Positions 58,687 to 64,000 of a stretch of DNA of 64,000 bases are shown one piece after another. Origin of the DNA: Neotabrizicola shimadae (GTDB taxonomy: Bacteria; Pseudomonadota; Alphaproteobacteria; Rhodobacterales; Rhodobacteraceae); contig NZ_CP069370.1 in assembly GCF_019623905.1 (NCBI RefSeq), positions 372,001-436,000 on the forward strand, in the 5' to 3' direction. Positions within the stretch are counted from its first letter, which is position 1. Each line of letters starts with the position of its first letter. A program made the position numbers and the translations under genes. The notes beneath the pieces were generated by a model, which worked only from the letters and a program-made list of their open reading frames with translations, made no database searches and had not been told where the DNA came from.

Positions 58687-59681
58687 CATTTCCTCGCGGG
58701 ACCGCGGCGGGAGAACAGGCGGGGCAGGGCGATGACCGCGATCAGCAAGATGCCGATGAAGATCGACATGACGATGCCCGGCACGTTCAGGAGGCCAAAG
58801 CCGAAGGTGACAAGGCCCATGATGAAGGCCGCAAGCACAACGCCCGGTATGCTGCCCGACCCGCCCAGTATGCTGACGCCACCCAGGACCACCATCGTCA
58901 CGACCTCGAGTTCCATGCCCGTCGCTATGGAGGGGCGGGTGGAGCCTAGGCGCGAGGTCAAGCAGACGGCGGCAATGCCGGACATGAGGCCGGTCAGCAG
59001 GAACAGGCTGGCTTTCACCCGCGCCACCCGGATGCCCGAGAACGCCGCGGCGGTGGCGTTGTTGCCGATGGCATAGACGCGGCGTCCGAAAGAGGTGCGA
59101 TGCAGAAGAATGCCGTAGGCCAGCGCCAGCACCAGGAACAGTACGAATTCGAAGCTGAACACCCAGAATACATAGCCCTGCCCGAACCAGGCGAAGCTCT
59201 CGGGATAGCCGGTGAAGGCCTGGTCGCCGAGCACGATGAAGCTGATGCCGCGAAACAGGCTCATCGTGCCGATGGTGACGACGATCGAGGGCAGGCCAAG
59301 ACCGGCCACGAGCCAGGCGTTGAAGGCGCCACAGACGAGCCCCGTGCCAATGCCCACCAGCACAAGTAGCGGCGTTCCGGCGCCGGCCGTCATGGCAAGA
59401 CCCATGGCGGTGGAGGCCAGCGCGATGATCGAGGCGACCGACAGGTCGATCTCGCCCGCGATGATGAGCATCGCCATGGCAAAGGCGATCATCGCCTTTT
59501 CGGTGAAGTTGAAGGTCGCGTCCGACAGGTTCCAGGCATTCAGGAAATAGGGAGAGGCGAACGAGTTCACCACGAAGACGGCGATGAACACCGCCAGAAG
59601 CAGCGCCTCCCAGCTTTTCGCTGCGCGGGCGAAGGGCGATTGCAGCCGGTCGGGGATGACGCGGGGCGTGAGGATGCTCAT
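58686..59681 (-). CDS. rhaQ: Rhamnose ABC permease
   Basis: This is an RbsC-type membrane subunit of 331 residues. Features: [49 protein letters not shown] (EIDLSV in place of the more usual GIDLSV), [21 protein letters not shown]. It overlaps the neighbouring permease by ATGA. In the Rhizobium operon the second permease is RhaQ; P/Q assignment here follows order only. Confidence 0.9.
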   Translation of the reverse strand: MSILTPRVIPDRLQSPFARAAKSWEALLLAVFIAVFVVNSFASPYFLNAWNLSDATFNFTEKAMIAFAMAMLIIAGEIDLSVASIIALASTAMGLAMTAGAGTPLLVLVGIGTGLVCGAFNAWLVAGLGLPSIVVTIGTMSLFRGISFIVLGDQAFTGYPESFAWFGQGYVFWVFSFEFVLFLVLALAYGILLHRTSFGRRVYAIGNNATAAAFSGIRVARVKASLFLLTGLMSGIAAVCLTSRLGSTRPSIATGMELEVVTMVVLGGVSILGGSGSIPGVVLAAFIMGLVTFGFGLLNVPGIVMSIFIGILLIAVIALPRLFSRRGPARK

Positions 59682-60646
59682 CTTGCTTCTGCCGATTTCA
59701 GGATGATGCGGCCCCTTGGGCGGCTTTGCAGGGCATTGAAGGCTACGGCCAGGATGATGGCAGAGCCAGAGATCGCCATCTGCCAGAAGGGCGAGATATC
59801 CACCACCGGCAGGGCGTTCTTGATCACGCCAAGGAAGATTGCTCCAAGGACCGCCCCCGCCACGCTGCCCGCGCCGCCGGCGATGGACACCCCGCCGATC
59901 ACGCAGGCGGCGACCACGTCCAGTTCGAACCCGCCTGCGATGTCGACATAGGCCACCGCATATCGCGCGACCCAGAGATAGCCTGTCAGTCCCGCAAGCG
60001 CCCCCGATATCACGAAGGCCGCGGCCTGGGTCCGGCCCACGTCGATGCCGGTGTAAACGGCAGCATGGGGGTTGCCGCCCACGGCATAGAAAGCCCGGCC
60101 GAGGGCCGTGCGGCCAAGCGCCAGCGTCGCGAGCAGGATCACGGCGACGGCGATCCAGCTCATCACCGGGAGCCCCAGCACAATGGCGCGGGGCAGCGCC
60201 TTGAACCCGTCGGTCATCTCGTGCGCGTTCACCCACTTGCCGTTGGTGATGAGGAAGATGATGCCGCGAAAGATCGTCATGGTTCCCAAGGTCACGACGA
60301 TCGAGGGGATGCCGACCTTCCAGACCAGAATTCCGTTCACGGCGCCAAGCGCCGCACCCAGAAGGATGGCTGCCGGCAGGATGATCACAAGGGGCACGCC
60401 CATGCCGTTCAGAAGGGCCGAAACCATGCCGGTCAGCGCAAGGTTGGCCGCGACCGACAGGTCGATGCACTTCGTCAGGATCACGATCATCTGACCGATG
60501 GCCAGGATCATGAGCGGCGCGGTGTCGTTGAACACCAGCGCCAGGTTGGACGGTGCCACGAAACCCGCAAAGCGCGTGGTGACAAGTCCCAAGAGAACAA
60601 GGATGGCCAGCGCCAGGAGCGCCTCGCGGTTCTTCAGAAGGCTCAT
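59678..60646 (-). CDS. rhaP: Rhamnose ABC permease
   Basis: This is the first permease of the rhamnose importer, 322 residues. Typical stretches: [49 protein letters not shown] (CIDLSV motif), [25 protein letters not shown]. Start at ATG 60646 overlaps the stop of the ATPase gene (ATGA); the frame is open upstream inside the ATPase gene. Confidence 0.9.
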   Translation of the reverse strand: MSLLKNREALLALAILVLLGLVTTRFAGFVAPSNLALVFNDTAPLMILAIGQMIVILTKCIDLSVAANLALTGMVSALLNGMGVPLVIILPAAILLGAALGAVNGILVWKVGIPSIVVTLGTMTIFRGIIFLITNGKWVNAHEMTDGFKALPRAIVLGLPVMSWIAVAVILLATLALGRTALGRAFYAVGGNPHAAVYTGIDVGRTQAAAFVISGALAGLTGYLWVARYAVAYVDIAGGFELDVVAACVIGGVSIAGGAGSVAGAVLGAIFLGVIKNALPVVDISPFWQMAISGSAIILAVAFNALQSRPRGRIILKSAEAR

Positions 60647-62139
60647 GCCGCGGCCTCCAGCCCTGCGGCGGCACGCACCAGGTTCTCGGGCGTCATCGCG
60701 TCGCCTGAACACTCTGCCACGATCCGGCCTTCACGCATGACGATGACGCGGTCTGACATGCCCAATACCTCGGGGATCTCGGAAGACACCATGATCACCG
60801 CCAGCCCCTCTGCCGCGAGTTCGGCCATGAATTCATGCACCGCTGCCTTCGATCCGATGTCTATACCCTTGGTGGGTTCGTCCAGGATGATGACACGGGG
60901 TTTCGTGGCCAGCCATTTCGCGATCACCACCTTCTGCTGGTTGCCGCCCGACAACAGCCCTACGTCCTGGTCCAGCGCGGCGGCGCGCAGGTCCAGCCGC
61001 TGCGTATAATGTCGGGTCAGGCGAAACTCTTCGGCCAGGCGCAGAAAGCCGTTGCGCGACGTCGCGGGAAGCGAGGGCAGCGTGACGTTCTGGAAGATCG
61101 GCAGGCCCTTGACGGCACCCTGCCGGCCTCGGTCTTCGGGCACGTAGACGATGCCTGCGGCAATCGCCTCGTCGGCCGACCGCACGATGCGGACCTGACC
61201 ATCCAGCTTCATCGCGCCCTTCGAGGGTCGGGTCATGCCGAACAGCGCCTGCATCACCTCGGACCGGCCCGCACCGACCAGGCCGTAGAAGCCCAGAATC
61301 TCGCCCTGGCGCAGGGTGAAGCCTATGTCCGCGAACTCGGTGGGGTGGCTGTAGTCGGCGACGGTAAGCACCTCGGCGCCGATGTTGTGGACACGGGCGG
61401 GAAAGATCTGGTCTACCGACCGGCCCACCATCAGGCGCACGAGTTCGGATTCCGTTACTTCGGAAACAAGGCCCTCGCCGACGAAGGCACCATCGCGGAA
61501 CACGGTGTATCGGTCGGCGATACGGAAGATCTCGTCGAACTTGTGGCTGATGAAGAGGATCGCCTTGCCTTGGGATTTCAGCTTGTCCACCAGCTCGTAC
61601 AACTCGTGGATTTCCTTGTGCGACAGGGCGGCCGTGGGTTCGTCCATGATCACCACCCTGGCGTCGATGGACAGTGCCCGTGCGATGGCGACCAGATGCT
61701 TCGACGCGATACCAAGATCGCGGAGCTTCAGGTCGGGGTCGAGGTCAGCGCCGATCGAAGTCAGGAGCTTCCGCGCGTCCTCGCGCATCGCCTTCCAGTC
61801 GATCAGGCCGAAGCGGCCGCGCGGTGCATGGCCAAGCCATATGTTCTCGGCCACGGTCAATTCGTCGAACAGCACGGTTTCCTGGTGGATCGCCGTCACG
61901 CCGGCTGCGGCTGCGGCTTCTGCCGTGGGAAACCGCGTCTCGGCGCCGTTGACAGAGATCGTGCCCTCATCAGGCTGGTAGATGCCGGTCAGCACCTTCA
62001 CGATGGTGGATTTGCCTGCGCCGTTTTCGCCCACGAGGGCCGTCACCTGACCGGGATACAGGTCAAGCTGAACGCCGGACAGCGCCTTGACGCCCGGGAA
62101 TGACTTGGAAATGCCGCGCAGCGACAGGACGGGGTGCAT
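60643..62139 (-). CDS. rhaT: Rhamnose ABC transporter ATPase
   Basis: This is a two-domain RbsA-type ATPase of 498 residues. First half: [15 protein letters not shown] (Walker A), IHQETVLFDELTVAENIWLG, VIMDEPTAALS. Second half: LRQGEILGFYGLVGAGRSEVMQAL, LLSGGNQQKVVIAKWL, IILDEPTKGIDIG. Both halves look catalytically complete in their signature motifs, though the first signature reads LGIASKHLVAIARAL. It lies 60 bp after rhaS with a hairpin between them. The symbol follows the Rhizobium order; E. coli RhaT is an unrelated symporter. Confidence 0.9.
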   Translation of the reverse strand: MHPVLSLRGISKSFPGVKALSGVQLDLYPGQVTALVGENGAGKSTIVKVLTGIYQPDEGTISVNGAETRFPTAEAAAAAGVTAIHQETVLFDELTVAENIWLGHAPRGRFGLIDWKAMREDARKLLTSIGADLDPDLKLRDLGIASKHLVAIARALSIDARVVIMDEPTAALSHKEIHELYELVDKLKSQGKAILFISHKFDEIFRIADRYTVFRDGAFVGEGLVSEVTESELVRLMVGRSVDQIFPARVHNIGAEVLTVADYSHPTEFADIGFTLRQGEILGFYGLVGAGRSEVMQALFGMTRPSKGAMKLDGQVRIVRSADEAIAAGIVYVPEDRGRQGAVKGLPIFQNVTLPSLPATSRNGFLRLAEEFRLTRHYTQRLDLRAAALDQDVGLLSGGNQQKVVIAKWLATKPRVIILDEPTKGIDIGSKAAVHEFMAELAAEGLAVIMVSSEIPEVLGMSDRVIVMREGRIVAECSGDAMTPENLVRAAAGLEAAA

Positions 62140-62163
62140 CGGGACAACCTAGGAAGGAAAGGG

Positions 62164-62191
62164 GCCCGGGCAGGGGAGCGACCGCCCGGGC
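62164..62191 (-). terminator. Hairpin between rhaS and rhaT
   Basis: Two copies of the self-complementary octamer GCCCGGGC separated by 12 nt lie 8 bp after the rhaS stop. The sequence can fold as an 8-bp stem; on the minus strand it is followed by CCCTTTCCTTCC. It probably sets the ratio of receptor to ATPase. Confidence 0.5.
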
Positions 62192-62199
62192 AAGGCCGA

Positions 62200-63192
62200 T
62201 CAGAAGATCGACGAGAACTGGTCGATGTTCGAGGCGTCGTAGACGAAGGGATCGGCCATCGCGCCTTCGTTGTTGGCATCAAGCTTGACAGCACCCATGC
62301 GGCCCATCGGGATTTCTGCATCAGGCGCAGCGGTCGCCTTGCCGGTGGCAAGCGCGTAGGCGATCATCGTGGCGGAATAGCCCAGGTCGATCGGGTTCCA
62401 GATCGCGAAGGACTTGGATGCGCCCGATTTCACATGGCCCGCCATTTCCGACGGCAGGCCAAGCCCGGTCACGTTGATCTGCCCGACCTTGCCCGCATCG
62501 GTCACGGCCTGGGCAGCTGCCACGATGCCCACAGAGGTCGGCGCGATGATGGCCTTCAGGTTCGGGTAGGTCTGCATCAGGCCCTGGGCTTCCCGATACG
62601 ACTTGTCGGCCAGATCGTCGCCGTAGACGGTGCCCACCACGGTGATGCCGGGGTAGTTGCCCATGACCTTGTTCATCTCTTCGATCCAGATGTTCTGGTT
62701 CGTGGCGGTGGCGCTGGCCGAAAGCACGGCAACCTCGCCGCCTTCGGGCAGGTTGTCGGCGGCCAGCTTGATGATCATGTTGCCGATCAGCGGGTTGGAC
62801 GACGGGTTCAGGTGCATCTGCCGGCCTTCCGGCGCAACGCCCGAATCCCACGAGATGACGGTGATGCCGCGATCCATTGCCTTCTTCAGCGCGGGAACCA
62901 GCGCGTCGCGGTCATTGGCCGAGATGGCGATGGCGTTCACGCCCTGGGCGATCAGGGCGTTGATGACCTCGATCTGGCCTTCGGCGGTGGTGTCGGTCGG
63001 GCCGGTGTAGATGATCTCCACATCACCCAGTTCCTTGGCCGCTTCTTCCGCGCCCTTGGCGGCGGCCTCGAAGAAGCCGATGCCAAGAGCCTTGGGCACC
63101 AGCGCGATCTTCACCGTCTCGGCCCAGGCCGCCCCGGACATCAGGGCGGTGGCCAGCGCCGCCGTCGTCAAGGCCTTCTTCAGGATGCTCAT
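62200..63192 (-). CDS. rhaS: Rhamnose-binding periplasmic protein
   Basis: This is a receptor of 330 residues with Sec signal MSILKKALTTAALATALMSGAAWA. The mature part starts ETVKIALVPKALGIGFFEAAAKGAEEAAKEL, which resembles the RhaS/AI-2-type receptors; ALIAQGVNAIAISANDRDAL, SWDSGVAPEGRQMHLNPSS and FAIWNPIDLGYSA are further family features. It is the second gene of the operon, 30 bp from rhaR. Start ATG 63192 follows GGGAGGAA. Ligand assigned from the operon content. Confidence 0.92.
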   Translation of the reverse strand: MSILKKALTTAALATALMSGAAWAETVKIALVPKALGIGFFEAAAKGAEEAAKELGDVEIIYTGPTDTTAEGQIEVINALIAQGVNAIAISANDRDALVPALKKAMDRGITVISWDSGVAPEGRQMHLNPSSNPLIGNMIIKLAADNLPEGGEVAVLSASATATNQNIWIEEMNKVMGNYPGITVVGTVYGDDLADKSYREAQGLMQTYPNLKAIIAPTSVGIVAAAQAVTDAGKVGQINVTGLGLPSEMAGHVKSGASKSFAIWNPIDLGYSATMIAYALATGKATAAPDAEIPMGRMGAVKLDANNEGAMADPFVYDASNIDQFSSIF

Positions 63193-63222
63193 TGTTTCCT
63201 CCCTCTGAGCGTTGGTTGCGCC

Positions 63223-64000
63223 TTACCCTTGTTCGGCGCGGGTTTGCCTGTCGATGGCGCCGACCTGCGCCACGATCAGTCTCACATCCGCCGCATCGAG
63301 CATCTGCGCGTCGCGGTCGGTGATGCCATCGTCGGTGATGACGGTATGGATGCGGCTCAGCGGGCAGAGCAGAAGGCTCGACCGCTGGCCGAACTTCGAG
63401 CTGTCGGCCAGCACGATCAATTCGTCCGCCTGCCCGATCAGTTTCTGTTCTGCCTGCACCAGCAGGGGGTCGCCCTCCATCAGGCCAAGCGGCCCGAGGC
63501 CCCGACAGCCCATGAACATCCGGCGGCCATAGAAATGGCGGCTGCCGTCATCGGTGAAGGGCGAAAGGATGATGTTCTGTTCGCGGTAGATGGCGCCGCC
63601 AGGTAGAAGCACCGTGTTGCGCGAGTGCTTCAGAAGGTGCTCGGCAATCGGGAAGCTGTTGGTGAAGACCTGGCAACGCTTGGCCGAAAGCGGGTGGACC
63701 ATCTGAAAGGTCGTGGTGCCACCGTTGATGATGATGGCATCGCCATCGGCGCACAGGTCCACGGCAGCCCTGGCAATGGCCCGCTTCTGGGCCAGGCGGA
63801 TGCCCTCTTCCACCGCGAAGGGGCGGGCGTTGATGCCCACGAACTGCGGCGGCGCAATGCTTTCGGCCCCGCCACGCACTCGGCGCAGCTTTTTCTGAAC
63901 ATGAAGGGTGGCGATGTCGCGGCGGATTGTTGCCTCGCTGGCGCCGGTCAGCGTCACCAGATCGCCCACCGTGGCGACCGGGCGCTCCTGCACCGCGGAC
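63223..64000 (-). CDS. rhaR: DeoR-family regulator of the rhamnose operon (5' end cut)
   Basis: About 258 residues of a DeoR-type regulator are visible. The HTH (GDLVTLTGASEATIRRDIATL) and C-terminal sensing domain (IIINGGTTTFQMVHPL, FTNSFPIAEHLL, VLADSSKFGQRSSLLLCPLS) are clear. A GTG at 63993 could start the frame, but related proteins have 15-20 residues before this point (motif xxRxxxILxxVQERG), and the frame continues open to the edge, so the true start is probably outside. As in Rhizobium, it heads the rhaRSTPQUK operon and likely represses it in the absence of rhamnose. Confidence 0.88.
   Translation of the reverse strand, partial: SAVQERPVATVGDLVTLTGASEATIRRDIATLHVQKKLRRVRGGAESIAPPQFVGINARPFAVEEGIRLAQKRAIARAAVDLCADGDAIIINGGTTTFQMVHPLSAKRCQVFTNSFPIAEHLLKHSRNTVLLPGGAIYREQNIILSPFTDDGSRHFYGRRMFMGCRGLGPLGLMEGDPLLVQAEQKLIGQADELIVLADSSKFGQRSSLLLCPLSRIHTVITDDGITDRDAQMLDAADVRLIVAQVGAIDRQTRAEQG

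Overview
The window is GC-rich DNA that looks like a Rhodobacterales alphaproteobacterium (Rhodobacter/Cereibacter/Paracoccus-like). The reasons are: a compact opgG-opgI-opgH-opgC operon of the type described in Rhodobacter sphaeroides, a rhaRSTPQUK-order rhamnose operon of the alphaproteobacterial (Rhizobium) type, many RbsABC-type sugar importers, and start/stop overlaps (ATGA, TGATG) throughout. No rRNA, tRNA, CRISPR, integrase or transposase was recognised. All statements about family membership are by eye; no database search was possible.

Layout. 1-2.3 kb (minus): ytfQ-ytfR, a galactofuranose-type sugar importer running off the left edge. 2.8-4.9 kb (minus): core genes proB and obgE. 5.0-16.2 kb (minus): an eleven-gene carbohydrate operon with one ABC importer (binding protein, ATPase, two permeases), three Gfo/Idh/MocA oxidoreductases, two short-chain dehydrogenases, a TIM-barrel isomerase/epimerase and an RpiR regulator; its substrate is unknown. 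16.4-24.2 kb (plus): a catabolic cluster built around a NicX-like ring-opening dioxygenase, with an acyl-CoA-dehydrogenase-fold flavoprotein, an SRPBCC-alpha/beta-hydrolase fusion, TetR, a glutamine-synthetase-like ligase, a flavin reductase and an amino-acid/amine permease. I regard this as the best candidate for an undescribed pathway. 24.4-31.7 kb: murD, a GFA-family protein, L-lactate dehydrogenase, an SH3 protein, a D-2-hydroxyacid dehydrogenase, a membrane glycosyltransferase, and oxyR divergent from katG (31.9-34.1 kb). 34.2-42.6 kb: DeoR regulator and a betaine-type ABC importer with a fused double permease, a choline-kinase-like protein and a dimethylglycine/sarcosine dehydrogenase. 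42.8-52.0 kb: allophanate hydrolase, LysR, a BMP-type ABC importer, biuret amidohydrolase, a second (possibly triuret) cysteine hydrolase and a cupin, together a route from biuret-type compounds to ammonia. 52.0-56.7 kb (minus): osmoregulated periplasmic glucan synthesis. 57.0-64.0 kb (minus): rhamnose uptake, mutarotation, phosphorylation and regulation, with rhaR cut by the right edge.

Two features cross these blocks. First, a 75-bp intergenic element (a 20-bp palindrome at one end and TTAACTTGGACTTAAC at the other) occurs in three full copies plus a palindrome-only fourth, each at the boundary between gene blocks. Second, the strand base composition changes abruptly from C-rich to G-rich on the plus strand inside murD near 25.68 kb, independent of gene orientation. 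Otherwise the window is mainly nutrient acquisition: sugars, an amine or N-heterocycle, methylated glycines, and urea-like nitrogen compounds.
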